NCBI GenBank assembly: GCA_041396705.1
Contig: JAWKYB010000006.1
Location: 186,001 to 250,000 of the forward strand
Direction: 5' to 3'
DNA length: 64,000 nucleotides
Source: Alphaproteobacteria bacterium
GTDB lineage: Bacteria > Pseudomonadota > Alphaproteobacteria > CALKHQ01
How positions within the stretch are numbered: position 1 is the stretch's first letter; every line of letters starts with the position of its first letter. The position numbers and the translations under genes were made by a program. Of the stretch, positions 43,374 to 52,339 are shown piece after piece. Below the pieces are notes generated by a model. That model searched no databases and was not told the origin of the DNA. It saw only the letters and a program-made list of their open reading frames with translations.

Positions 43374-44568
43374 GCGCCTCGCAGGCCTTGCGGATGCGCC
43401 CGCAGGCATCCTCCAGCGCCGCGGTCGAGGTGGCGTAGGAGATGCGGAAGGCCGGGCCCAGGCCGAACGCCTCGCCGAACACCACCGCCACGCCGACGCT
43501 GTCCAGCAGGTAGGTGCAGAAATCCTGGTCGTTGGTCAGCGTCCGGCCGTCCGGCGTCTTCCGGCCGATCACGCCGGCGCAGGAGGGATAGACGTAGAAG
43601 GCCCCCTCCGGCACCGGGCAGCTCAGCCCCGGCGTCGCGTTGATCGCCCCGGCCACCAGGTCGCGCCGCTGCTTGAACGCGGCGTTGCGCTCGACCAGGA
43701 AGTCCTCCGGCCCGTTCAGCGCCGCCACCGCCGCCCACTGGCTGATGGTCGAGGTCATGGTGGTGGCCTGGCTCTGGATCTTGTTCATCGCCTTGATCAG
43801 CGCCACCGGCCCGGCGGCCCAGCCGACGCGCCAGCCGGTCATCGCATAGGCCTTCGACACGCCGTTCAGCGTCAGCGTGCGGTCGTAGAGCCCGGGCTCG
43901 ACCTCGGCGACGGTGGCGAAGACGAAGCCGTCGTAGACGATCTTCTGGTACATGTCGTCGGTCATCACCCACACATGCGGGTGGCGCATCAGCACCTCGG
44001 TCAGCGCCTTGATCTCGTCGCGGCTGTAGCCGGCGCCGGTCGGGTTGTTCGGGCTGTTCATGATCAGCCACTTGGTACGCGGCGTGATCGCCGCCTCCAG
44101 CGCCGCCGGCGTCAGCTTGAACGACTGTTCCACCGGGCAGGGCACGATCACCGGCGTGCCCTCGTTCAGCAGCGTGATGTCGGGATAGCTGACCCAGTAG
44201 GGCGCCGGAATGATCACCTCGTCGCCCGGGTTCAACGTCGCGGTCAGCGCGTTGTAGATGGTCTGCTTGCCGCCGCAGCCGACCGACACCTGGTCCGGCG
44301 TGTAGTCCAGCCCGTTGTCGCGCTTGAACTGGGCGCAGATCGCCTCGCGCAGCTCGATGATGCCGGGCACCGCGGTGTACTTGGTCTTGCCCTCGGCCAG
44401 CGCCCGCACGGCGGCGTCCTTGATGTGCTGCGGCGTGTCGAAGTCCGGCTCGCCGGCGCCGAGCCCGATCACGTCGCGACCGGCCCGCTTCAGCTCCGCG
44501 GCGCGGGTGGTGACGGCGATGGTCGGCGACGGCTGGATCCGGTCGAGGCGGTCGGCGAGAAACGACAT
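43366..44568 (-). CDS. aspC: Class I aminotransferase, aspartate/prephenate type
   Basis: A 400-residue PLP enzyme. The Schiff-base Lys is in LNGVSKAYAMTGWRVGWAAG (near residue 237), with the PLP-binding NNPTGAGYSRDEI, the GGKQTIYNAL motif and the substrate Arg in FRISYATS near the end. It corresponds to alphaproteobacterial AspC-type enzymes that transaminate aspartate with 2-oxoglutarate and may also use prephenate. It converges on the sensor kinase gene, whose stop overlaps this gene's last eight bases. The start at 44568 has no strong ribosome site, but it matches the family length. Confidence 0.88.
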   Translation of the reverse strand: MSFLADRLDRIQPSPTIAVTTRAAELKRAGRDVIGLGAGEPDFDTPQHIKDAAVRALAEGKTKYTAVPGIIELREAICAQFKRDNGLDYTPDQVSVGCGGKQTIYNALTATLNPGDEVIIPAPYWVSYPDITLLNEGTPVIVPCPVEQSFKLTPAALEAAITPRTKWLIMNSPNNPTGAGYSRDEIKALTEVLMRHPHVWVMTDDMYQKIVYDGFVFATVAEVEPGLYDRTLTLNGVSKAYAMTGWRVGWAAGPVALIKAMNKIQSQATTMTSTISQWAAVAALNGPEDFLVERNAAFKQRRDLVAGAINATPGLSCPVPEGAFYVYPSCAGVIGRKTPDGRTLTNDQDFCTYLLDSVGVAVVFGEAFGLGPAFRISYATSTAALEDACGRIRKACEALS

Positions 44569-44786
44569 GGCAGGGGGTTGTCCGTGGCTGGTTGCGTCTT
44601 CGGCGGGCGCACGAAACCACGTCGCCGGCCGCCCCGCAATCGCCAATGCGCCGCGGCTCAAAACACCGTTACAACGGCGTACATACTGTGCCCGGCGGCT
44701 ATTATCCCGCAGAACCGTCGTCGAGAAACGGCCGCGCCGGCATTGCGCCGCACCGAACGGCCGTCACGACCGGGAGCGCGGACACC

Positions 44787-45065
44787 ATGCTGGATGCCGA
44801 GACCGAGCTGCTGTTCGGCGCCCTGCTCGCCGGCGCACGCCTGCTGCGGCAGGTGCCGTCGGACACCGACATGCCGGCGACGGCCCAGTTCTGTCAGTCG
44901 CCCCTCGGTCTCGCCGCGCTGATCGAGATGTGGTGCGTCGACAACGCACCGGCTCTCGTGCCGGAGAACGGCGCGCTGCCGCAGCCTTGTGCGTCCAGCG
45001 ACGACGCCGCCGTCGCCGCCCTTGCGGCCCGGTTCGACCCCGGGGCCGCGCCCTCGGCGCAATAG
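44787..45065 (+). CDS. Small hypothetical protein
   Basis: A 92-residue protein with GGGAGCG before its ATG. It is mostly helical and acidic with three Cys (QFCQSP, EMWCVD, LPQPCASS). No signal peptide, no known family. It lies upstream of the sortase-target gene in the same direction, with 187 bases between, so a functional link is possible but not shown. Confidence 0.5.
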   Translation: MLDAETELLFGALLAGARLLRQVPSDTDMPATAQFCQSPLGLAALIEMWCVDNAPALVPENGALPQPCASSDDAAVAALAARFDPGAAPSAQ

Positions 45066-45252
45066 ACCGGCCGCACCGCCGGCGGGACAAATCACAGTCT
45101 CGCCGCATTCCGCCCCGATTTCCGCCGCACCGTCTCGCCAGCTTAGCCGCAGGGAGAGCATCCGCGCGCATCGCCGCCGCGGACTGCAAAGGCGTCGGAC
45201 ATCACTGGGCTCGCTCGCGGGCCCGCCGGAGGGATGCCAAGGGAGGCGACCG

Positions 45253-47700
45253 ATGAGCGACAACCGCCACGTCTATGCCGCGCTGCTGGACGGATCAGAC
45301 CGAACAGCGACCCGGGCCCGGCTGCGCAGCCAGGCCGGTTTTTCCAGGACCCTGCGCCTGATCGTCATCGTCAACGCGCTGCTCGCCGTGATCCTGCCGC
45401 TGCTGGTGATCGCACGGGCACATGCCTCGACCGAGCTCGAGCCGGTGGTGCTGCCCAGCGACGGCCAGGCCGGGCTGTGGATGGCGACGCCCGACCCGGA
45501 CTTCGTGGTCCGCGCGCCCACGGTCGACACCGACGTGGTGATCGACGTGCACGGCATGATCGTGCGCACCCGCGTCACCCAGACCTTCGAGAATCCGGGC
45601 GATTTCTGGACCGAGGCGGTCTACGTCTATCCCCTGCCGGAGGACGCGGCCGTCGACCGGCTGCGCATGATGGTCGGCGAGCGCGTGGTCGAGGGCCGCA
45701 TCGACACCCGCGACGCCGCGCGCGAGGCCTATGAGCAGGCCTTGACCGACGGCCGCCAGGCCAGCCTGGTCGAGCAGGAGCGGCCCAACATCTTCACCAC
45801 CTCGGTCGCCAACATCGGCCCGGGCGAGAGCATCACCGTCGAGATCACCTACCAGGAGACCGCCGGCTATGACGGCGGCCAGTTCAGCCTGCGGTTCCCG
45901 ATGGTGGTGGCGCCGCGCTACATCCCCGACGGCACGGTCGAGGGCACCATCACCGGCGTGTCGGCCAACGGCGACGACGGCCCGGCCATCGACTCGCTGC
46001 TGTGCATCAGCCTGGGCGAGCTGCAGCCGGTCAGCGAGACGCCGGAGGACTGGTGGCGGATCACCCCGCCGGTGCGCAACCCCGAGGACGGCCCGATCAA
46101 CCCGATCACCCTGACCGTGCACCTGGATGCCGGCATGCCGCTGGCCTCGGTCGACGCGCCGTTCCACGACGTCGACATCCGCGAGTCGGCCAGCCTGGTC
46201 ACGGTCAGCCTTGCCGGCGACGAAGAGCACTTCGCCGACGGCGACTTCGAGTTGAACTGGCGCCCGGTGCTGGGCAGCGAGCCGACCGCCGCCATGTTCC
46301 ACGAGGCGGTCGACGGCGACCACTTCATCCACGTCATGGTGATGCCGACCGCGGCCGATGCGGCCACCGACTTCGACCAGCCGCGCGAGGTGATCTACGT
46401 GATCGACACCTCCGGCTCGATGGACGGCGAGTCGATCGTCCAGGCCCGGGCCGCGCTGCAGATCGCGCTGGAAGCGCTGGACCCGGCGGACCGCTTCAAC
46501 GTGATCGAGTTCAACGACCACGCCAGCACCCTGTTCCGCGGTGCGGTCGAGGCCAGCGAACGCAACGTCGGCATGGCCATCGGCTTTGTCCAGGCGCTGC
46601 GCGCCGAGGGCGGCACCGAGATCCTGGAGGCGATGCAGGCTGCGCTCGACGACGACGCGCCCGAGGGCTATGTCCGCCAGGTGGTGTTCATTACCGACGG
46701 TTCGATCGGCAACGAACAGCAGATCTTCAACTACATCCACCGCAGCCTCGGCGCCTCGCGCCTGTTCACCGTCGGCATCGGCTCGGCGCCGAACAGCTTC
46801 TTCATGACCGAGGCGGCGGAGCTGGGCCGCGGCACCTTCACCTACATCGGCAGCACCAACCAGGTGCAGGAGCGGATGGACGCGCTGTTCACCAAGCTGG
46901 AGAACCCGGTGATGACCGACCTGACGGTCAAGCCGGCCGGCGGCGGCCTGTTCGACCTGGCCGACACCGAGATCTGGCCGAATCCGATCCCCGACCTGTA
47001 CCAGGGCGAGCCGGTGACCTTCACCATGCGCGTCGACGACCCGGACCAGTCGATCGTGGTCGGCGGCCTGCGTGCCGGCCAGCCGTGGCGCCAGGTGATC
47101 AGCCTGAGCGACGCCGAGGATTCGTCCGGCGTCGGCGCGGTCTGGGCCTATGCCAAGATCGACGCGCTGATGGACACGCTCGCCTTCGGCGCCGACCCGG
47201 AAGAGGTCGAGGACGCGGTCACCGAGGTCGCGCTCGCCCACCAGGTGGTCAGCCGCTACACCAGCCTGGTGGCGGAGACCGACGAGGTGGTGGTGCCCGA
47301 GGGCGCCCGCGTCGCCAGCTTCCAGATCGAGACCAACCTGCCGCGCGGCTGGGTGTTCGAGAGCGTGTTCGGCGGCATCGCCCGCGAGCGCGACCAGGCC
47401 GATCCGTCCCCGAGCCAGGAGGCGCTGCAGGCACCGTTGCCGGCGCCGACGACCGGTTTCAGCAGCGGCGGCGCGGACGCCTCGGCCTCGATGCGCGCCG
47501 CACCGATGGTGTCGTACGAGGAAGTCGACGTCGACGACGGCCCGGTCCTGCTGGGCGATGCCCCGACCGGTCTGGGCGAGCTGGTGTCGATGCGCACCGC
47601 GCTGATCCTGCTCGCTTGCGGCGCCTCGCTGGCCCTGGTCGCGCTGATGCTGGCCGTCGCCCGCCGGCGCGCCGGGATCCGGCACCGCCGGCCCGACTGA
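45253..47700 (+). CDS. VIT and von Willebrand A domain protein, sortase target
   Basis: An 815-residue envelope protein that matches the marine proteobacterial sortase-target family. An N-terminal signal/anchor (TLRLIVIVNALLAVILPLLVIARAHA) leads into a VIT domain (about 75-200). It is followed by a vWA domain with the MIDAS motif DTSGS (near 385-389) that coordinates a metal and binds ligands. The C-terminus has PTG (in DAPTGLGELV), a hydrophobic helix (about 775-797) and an Arg-rich tail, the sorting-signal layout. The sortase gene follows two bases later. It may be released from or fixed to the surface. Confidence 0.88.
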   Translation: MSDNRHVYAALLDGSDRTATRARLRSQAGFSRTLRLIVIVNALLAVILPLLVIARAHASTELEPVVLPSDGQAGLWMATPDPDFVVRAPTVDTDVVIDVHGMIVRTRVTQTFENPGDFWTEAVYVYPLPEDAAVDRLRMMVGERVVEGRIDTRDAAREAYEQALTDGRQASLVEQERPNIFTTSVANIGPGESITVEITYQETAGYDGGQFSLRFPMVVAPRYIPDGTVEGTITGVSANGDDGPAIDSLLCISLGELQPVSETPEDWWRITPPVRNPEDGPINPITLTVHLDAGMPLASVDAPFHDVDIRESASLVTVSLAGDEEHFADGDFELNWRPVLGSEPTAAMFHEAVDGDHFIHVMVMPTAADAATDFDQPREVIYVIDTSGSMDGESIVQARAALQIALEALDPADRFNVIEFNDHASTLFRGAVEASERNVGMAIGFVQALRAEGGTEILEAMQAALDDDAPEGYVRQVVFITDGSIGNEQQIFNYIHRSLGASRLFTVGIGSAPNSFFMTEAAELGRGTFTYIGSTNQVQERMDALFTKLENPVMTDLTVKPAGGGLFDLADTEIWPNPIPDLYQGEPVTFTMRVDDPDQSIVVGGLRAGQPWRQVISLSDAEDSSGVGAVWAYAKIDALMDTLAFGADPEEVEDAVTEVALAHQVVSRYTSLVAETDEVVVPEGARVASFQIETNLPRGWVFESVFGGIARERDQADPSPSQEALQAPLPAPTTGFSSGGADASASMRAAPMVSYEEVDVDDGPVLLGDAPTGLGELVSMRTALILLACGASLALVALMLAVARRRAGIRHRRPD

Positions 47701-47702
47701 CG

Positions 47703-48314
47703 GTGGCGCAAGCCGTCAGACCTATCCGATCGTTGCCCAGGACGGTGACAGCCTGGGCGGCGGCCGGCGCCGCGGCCTGTTTGATCAGCGTTGGGGGGTT
47801 CCAGCTCTGGCAGGCCGCGGCGGTGGCAGACCGGGCGGCGGCAGCGCAGACCAGCGCTGCCGCCGTCTGGCAATCCGCACCCGGCGACGGCGCGGCGGAC
47901 GCGGCAACGCTCCCGGTCGAGCGGCCGATCGCCCGGCTGACCGACGCCGGCCGCGGCGTCGACCTGTACATCCTGCCCGATGCCGACTGGGACTCGCTGC
48001 TGGACGGCCCCGGCCTGTTCGCCGGCGTCGCCCCCGGCTTGCCCGGCATCAGCGTGATCGCCGGCCACCGCGAGACCCATTTCGCCTTCCTGCGCGACCT
48101 GCGCGTCGGCGAGACGCTGTCGGTGACCGACAGCGATGGCCGGGTCACCACCTATCGCGTCACCGACGCCCGGGTAGTCGACGGCCGCACCACGCGGGTC
48201 GGCGGCCCGACCCCGGCCGATGCGCCGGCCACGCTGCTGCTGGTCACCTGCTATCCGTTCGACTCCGAGGAGATCGGCCCGGAGCGCTATGTGGTGACCG
48301 CCGTCGCTTCATAG
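47703..48314 (+). CDS. Class GN sortase
   Basis: A 203-residue transpeptidase with an N-terminal membrane anchor (residues about 14-35). The catalytic triad is visible: His122 in AGHRETHF, Cys183 in LLVTCYPFD and Arg195 in GPERYVV. This is the proteobacterial (GN) class, normally encoded beside one VIT/vWA target. Starting at a GTG directly after the target's stop, it is translationally coupled to it. It would cleave the target's sorting signal; where the target becomes attached in Gram-negatives is not established. Confidence 0.92.
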   Translation: MAQAVRPIRSLPRTVTAWAAAGAAACLISVGGFQLWQAAAVADRAAAAQTSAAAVWQSAPGDGAADAATLPVERPIARLTDAGRGVDLYILPDADWDSLLDGPGLFAGVAPGLPGISVIAGHRETHFAFLRDLRVGETLSVTDSDGRVTTYRVTDARVVDGRTTRVGGPTPADAPATLLLVTCYPFDSEEIGPERYVVTAVAS

Positions 48315-48538
48315 CCGCGTCCGCGTCAGCCCGCGCCGTGCGCCGCGCCGCGGCACGGATTGACGCCGCCGCCGGCTGCCGCTATGACCCGCGCCGGGAG
48401 AAGGCCCCTGCCGCCCGCCGGCCCTGCCGTGGTGAAGCCCTTCGACGATCCGTTGCGACGCCCACGCAAGCTGGCGCGGTCCGATGGCAATGCGGGCACC
48501 GTCATTCCGCCGCGCCGAAGCTTGAGCGAGGCTGAACC

Positions 48539-48976
48539 ATGAACGGGTCCGCACACCTGCCGACCATCGACGAACTGAAGGACCAGGCCCGCCGCCTGCG
48601 CTCCAGGCTGGCCGCCGCCGGCACCCAGATCGGCCACGGCCAGGCGCTGGAGCTGCTGGCCGCCCAGCACGGCTACAAGGACTGGAACACCCTGCACGCC
48701 GCCGTCGGCAACCGCCCGCGCTGCCCGGTGGCGCTGGGCCAGCACGTGCGCGGCCGCTATCTTGGCCAGCCCTTCGCCGGCGCGGTGATCGGCGTACAGA
48801 CGCTGCAGCAGCCGGACCGCTATCGGCTGACGCTGCAGTTCGACGAGCCGGTCGACGTGGTCAGGTTCGACAGCTTCTCCGCCTTCCGCTCGCGGGTGTC
48901 CTGCGTGGTGAACGGCGCGGGCGTGACGCTGGAGAAGACCTCGGACGGCCAGCCGCACCTGGTGCTGCAGCGCTGA
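48539..48976 (+). CDS. Glyoxalase_8-like domain protein
   Basis: A 145-residue cytoplasmic protein. The first 60 residues (LPTIDELKDQARRLRSRLAA, GHGQALELLAAQHGYKDWNTLHA) match the N-terminal segment of the glyoxalase-superfamily Glyoxalase_8 domain. The C-terminal half is a beta-rich domain (VRGRYLGQPFAGAVIGVQTL, FDEPVDVVRFDSF) that I do not recognise; it is not the usual metal-binding glyoxalase domain. No function is established. It stands alone and is followed by a hairpin shared with the convergent SOUL gene. Confidence 0.65.
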   Translation: MNGSAHLPTIDELKDQARRLRSRLAAAGTQIGHGQALELLAAQHGYKDWNTLHAAVGNRPRCPVALGQHVRGRYLGQPFAGAVIGVQTLQQPDRYRLTLQFDEPVDVVRFDSFSAFRSRVSCVVNGAGVTLEKTSDGQPHLVLQR

Positions 48977-48988
48977 CCCGCCGCGCGG

Positions 48989-49016
48989 GCGCCGGCGGGC
49001 GTGGGTCCGCCGGCGC
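48989..49016. terminator. Bidirectional terminator hairpin
   Basis: A perfect 10-bp stem (GCGCCGGCGG/CCGCCGGCGC) with an 8-base loop separates the convergent Glyoxalase_8-like and SOUL genes. Confidence 0.55.
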
Positions 49017-49030
49017 GGGTGCGGGCTCCG

Positions 49031-49690
49031 CTATCGCTGCGGCGCGATCTCCACCATCACCTCGTTGCGGCGCAGGAAGCCGGGGATCCAGGGTGCGTTG
49101 TAATAGGCATAGGTCGGCGCGCCGAGCGGCGCGGCGCCCTCGCGGTCGAGCCAGGCCTGCAGCGCCGCGGACATCTCCGCAATCCGGCTGTCGTCGGCGA
49201 CGCCGGAGAAGCGTATCACGGCCAGCCGACGCGCCGGCACCTGCTCCAGCTCGACCACCGCGTCGACGGGCGCCGGCAGCGCGTCCAGGGTCCACTCCTC
49301 CGGCATCACGAAGCTGATCCGCCAGTCGTCGCCGCGCGGACCGGTCCCCTGCTGCAGGACCGGCGCGGTCATGGCGATGGACACGCCTTCGGCCGGCTGC
49401 TGCAGCACCGGTGCGGTCATCGCGATCTCGGTCGTGGCCCGGTTGGCACCGAAGATGTAGCGGGCGATGACACGGAACCCGTCGTTCGCGGCGTCGCGCC
49501 GCGCGCCGGCGGCGTCGACCGTCGCGACGACGAGCGCCGGATAGTCCCGGATCTCGAAATCGCCGTCGCGTTTCACGACCGTGAACGGCGGCTCCTTCGT
49601 CGTCAGCTCGACATAGGCGGCATAGGCGACGGCGCCTGCGACACAGAGGGCGATCAGACCGCCGACGCTCCACAGGATGATCTTCAGCAT
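49031..49690 (-). CDS. SOUL family heme-binding protein
   Basis: A 219-residue protein with one N-terminal membrane helix (residues 5-25), so it is probably anchored with the SOUL domain outside. The domain is clear: DGDFEIRDYPALVVATVD near 40-57, IAMTAPVLQQ twice, WRISFVMPEEWTLDALP and RFSGVADDSRIAE. SOUL/HBP proteins bind heme or related tetrapyrroles, and the heme-ligand position differs between members. The start at 49690 has GAGGAG upstream. No heme pathway genes are nearby. Confidence 0.88.
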   Translation of the reverse strand: MLKIILWSVGGLIALCVAGAVAYAAYVELTTKEPPFTVVKRDGDFEIRDYPALVVATVDAAGARRDAANDGFRVIARYIFGANRATTEIAMTAPVLQQPAEGVSIAMTAPVLQQGTGPRGDDWRISFVMPEEWTLDALPAPVDAVVELEQVPARRLAVIRFSGVADDSRIAEMSAALQAWLDREGAAPLGAPTYAYYNAPWIPGFLRRNEVMVEIAPQR

Positions 49691-49781
49691 GGACCGGCTC
49701 CTCGCGGCTGTGCGACGCCCGCGAACGGGGCGTGCTCTGCGAGGTTCTACGCACCGTCGCGCCGATCGGACCGCGGCCGCG

Positions 49782-50873
49782 TCAGGCGCGGTAGGTCGCC
49801 TTGCCGTCCTCGAGCAGGCCGATGTTGCGTTCGCGCACCCTGGCCGCGGCATCGTCGTAGAGGAACGGCAGGGTGGCATAGCGCACGCCCTCGGTCACCG
49901 GCAGCGCCTCGTGCAGCAGCGAGCAGGAGAACACCACCGCGCCGCCGGTCGGCGGGCGATAGCTGCGCGGCCCGTATTCGGGAAAGCGCAGCTCGCCGCC
50001 GGCGAACTCCTCGGCGTTCAGGTTGATGCTGACGGCGAAGCGGCGGTGCGCGGTGGCCGCGGTGGTGTTGTCGCGATGCGGCTTGAAGAAGCCCTGCGAG
50101 GCGGCGTCGTAGCAGGCCACGATATAGCGCTCGATCCGCGTCACCTCGAACTGGAACGCCCGGGCGATCTCCGGCACCAGCCGGCAGCGCAGCGCCTCGC
50201 GCAGATGGCCGCGCAGGCCTTCGTCGCCGATGGTCACGTCGGCGCGGCGCTTGAAGCCGGCGTCCTTGACCATGACCGTGCGCCCGTCCTCGGTGCGCAT
50301 GAAGCCGGAGGGTTCCGGCTCGCCGGCGCGGTAATAGTCGATCAGCCGGCGGCAGAATTCCGGCTCAAGCACCCGCGGCACCAGCAGCACCGGCGCCCAG
50401 GGCTGGGCGGTGGCGTGTGCCGCCGGGTCGGGCAGCGCCCGCAGCGCGGCGAGCAGGGCGTCGGCGCGGTCGAGCGGGCCGGAAGCGAATACCCGCAGCG
50501 TCGGGTCGAGCACGAACCAGCGCGGATCGAGCGCGCCGTCCGTGCCGACCAGGCCGTAGTCCGCAGCGATCGCCCGGCCGGGGTCGTGGAACACCCGCTG
50601 GTGGGGAAAGGCGGCGCCGACCGCGGCGGCGTCGAGGTCGGCCTCGTCCTCGGACACGCCGAAGCAGACGACACGGCCGTCGTCGGTGGGGCCCAGGCCG
50701 GCCGCCAGCGCCGCCAGGAACGCCGTCGCGGCCGGCTCGCCGCTGCGACCGAAGAAGCACAGGGCGACGAAGCGGCCGCCCAGGCTGGAAAAGGCGAAGC
50801 GCGGGTTGACCGGGGCCTTGGCGAAGAACCACGGCGCCGGCTCGCCCCAGGCCAAAGATCGCTGCGCTGCCAT
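49782..50873 (-). CDS. Redoxin-like plus 2OG-Fe(II) prolyl-hydroxylase-type fusion
   Basis: A 363-residue fusion. Residues 1-150 have a peroxiredoxin/redoxin fold (GEPAPWFF, VVCFGVSEDEADLDAAAV, VLDPTLRVFASG), but the expected peroxidatic Cys position reads GRSGEPAAT and has no Cys. Residues 200-350 are an Fe(II)/2-oxoglutarate dioxygenase of the PKHD type: HxD in FFKPHRDNT (near 267), distal His in LLHEALPVTEG (near 320) and Arg in GVRYATLPFLY. The likely role is protein or small-molecule hydroxylation with a redoxin-fold module for binding. The start at 50873 has GGAGGGG. Confidence 0.82.
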   Translation of the reverse strand: MAAQRSLAWGEPAPWFFAKAPVNPRFAFSSLGGRFVALCFFGRSGEPAATAFLAALAAGLGPTDDGRVVCFGVSEDEADLDAAAVGAAFPHQRVFHDPGRAIAADYGLVGTDGALDPRWFVLDPTLRVFASGPLDRADALLAALRALPDPAAHATAQPWAPVLLVPRVLEPEFCRRLIDYYRAGEPEPSGFMRTEDGRTVMVKDAGFKRRADVTIGDEGLRGHLREALRCRLVPEIARAFQFEVTRIERYIVACYDAASQGFFKPHRDNTTAATAHRRFAVSINLNAEEFAGGELRFPEYGPRSYRPPTGGAVVFSCSLLHEALPVTEGVRYATLPFLYDDAAARVRERNIGLLEDGKATYRA

Positions 50874-50971
50874 CCCTGCCCCTCCCGCACCCGCCTGCAC
50901 ATTGAGGATCCGTCCGGCACCTGCTTACACAGCGTCGCGGGCGGCGGCAATCGTCCGCTCCGCGCCGCCGG

Positions 50972-51850
50972 TCAGGGCGTCATCAGCACCGGTGCGGTGG
51001 TCACCCGGGTCAACCAGGCGGTGGCCAGCAGCACGCCGACGGCAAAGCCGATTTCCAGCCGGATGGCGCGGCGCAGCCGGGCGGCGGCCTGCGGCCTTCC
51101 CGCCGCCAGCGCCGGGACCAGCCGCCACTTGTTGCCGGCGGCAAGCAGCAGCAGGCCGACCACCGCGGCCAGCTTCACCGCCAGCACGTTGCCGTAGGGC
51201 GTGGACCACAGCGGCGCCAGCCCGCCCAGCAGCACCGCCGCCAGCGCCGCGCCGGCGACGACCAGCAGCGCGACGACGACGGCAGCGATCCGGCCGAAGC
51301 GCGCCAGCAGCGCGGCCGCGCCGGCGGTGTCGGCCAGACGGGTCGCCGCGGCCAGCGGCAGCAGCGCCCCGACCCAGTAGGCCGCGGCGCACAGGTGCAG
51401 GACGACCAGCGCCGCCAGCAGCGGTCGCGGCTCGGCAAGGCTGTGGCCGACCAGCGCGAAGGACGCCGCCACCGCGACGGCGCCCAGCGCGCCGAGGCCG
51501 CGGCCGGCGGGGCTGTCGTGCAGCGCCGCCAGTGCAAGCGTCAGGCCGGCGCAGCGCAGGAAGACGCTCGGGCCGAGCGGGCTTTCGACGACGATCTGCA
51601 GCATGACCGCATCGAGCGCGCCGTCGAGGCTGCCGCCGGCCAGATAGCCCGCGCGCAGCGGGATCAGCAGCAGCGCGGCAGCGGCGGCCACCGGCACGGC
51701 CGCGGCGACCTGCCGGCGCGCCGTGCGCCGTACAGCGGCCGGCGCGGCGGCGAAAACCGGCAGGAACAGCGCGCCGCCGGCCGCAGCCAGCGCGCCGCCG
51801 TAGCACAGCGCCTTGACCAGGACGGTCGCGGCCGTCCACGCATCGGGCAT
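50972..51850 (-). CDS. copD: CopD family copper-resistance membrane protein
   Basis: A 292-residue membrane protein with about eight helices, typical of CopD. Helices such as LVKALCYGGALAAAGGALFL, ALVVLHLCAAAYWVGALLPL and GNVLAVKLAAVVGLLLLAAG fit the family, with conserved His in SFALVGHSLAEP and VVLHLCA. CopD transports or handles copper across the inner membrane together with periplasmic CopC. It follows copC by 16 bases and lies downstream of a CueR-like regulator. The start at 51850 is supported by GACAGCGGG. Confidence 0.85.
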   Translation of the reverse strand: MPDAWTAATVLVKALCYGGALAAAGGALFLPVFAAAPAAVRRTARRQVAAAVPVAAAAALLLIPLRAGYLAGGSLDGALDAVMLQIVVESPLGPSVFLRCAGLTLALAALHDSPAGRGLGALGAVAVAASFALVGHSLAEPRPLLAALVVLHLCAAAYWVGALLPLAAATRLADTAGAAALLARFGRIAAVVVALLVVAGAALAAVLLGGLAPLWSTPYGNVLAVKLAAVVGLLLLAAGNKWRLVPALAAGRPQAAARLRRAIRLEIGFAVGVLLATAWLTRVTTAPVLMTP

Positions 51851-51866
51851 CCCGCTGTCGCGCCGG

Positions 51867-52214
51867 TCAGGGCGACTGGACGGTGAAGGCGAAGGCCCCC
51901 TCGGCGGGGTGGCCGTCGTCGGAAAGGCCTCGCCATTCCACCCGATAGGTGCCCGGCGCGAGCGCCGGCAGGGGCACGCTGAACGCCGGGGCGGGGTGGG
52001 AATCGACCGCAAAGCCGGTGTCGATCTCGAGCGCCGCTGCGTCGGTCAGGACCAGATGGGTCAGGCTCAGGGACTCGCTGAACGCGAGCGACAGCGCCGC
52101 AGGCGGCGGCACGCTGGCGCCATCGGCTGGATCGCTCGACACCAGCGACGCGTGGGCCGACGCTGCAGTCGCCCAAGCAGCGACCCCGAACAGGGCAAGC
52201 AGGACAGCGCGCAT
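51867..52214 (-). CDS. copC: CopC periplasmic copper-binding protein
   Basis: A 115-residue secreted protein. The signal peptide ends at ASA, leaving a mature N-terminus HASLVSSDPADGA with the His that binds Cu(II). The beta-barrel continues with LSLAFSESLSLTHLVLTD, and near the C-terminus GHPAEGAFAFTV carries another ligand His. GAGAGG precedes ATG 52214. It passes copper to CopD, its downstream partner. The regulator upstream is CueR-like with an operator in its own promoter. Confidence 0.88.
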   Translation of the reverse strand: MRAVLLALFGVAAWATAASAHASLVSSDPADGASVPPPAALSLAFSESLSLTHLVLTDAAALEIDTGFAVDSHPAPAFSVPLPALAPGTYRVEWRGLSDDGHPAEGAFAFTVQSP

Positions 52215-52339
52215 CGATCCTCTCTCTTCGCAAGATCGCTGATCTGCTAACACCGACCGCCGATGCGTCCATCCCTGCCGACGACATGAGCGGGTTGCCT
52301 GACCGAATCAGGACCATTCTGCGTGGCGACGACCGGGGA

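Noticed and set aside
41944..44922. 992-residue sensor kinase frame reaching past 43373
   Set aside because: After the frameshift near 43236 the frame lies antisense to the aminotransferase, so the extra 500 residues are not protein.
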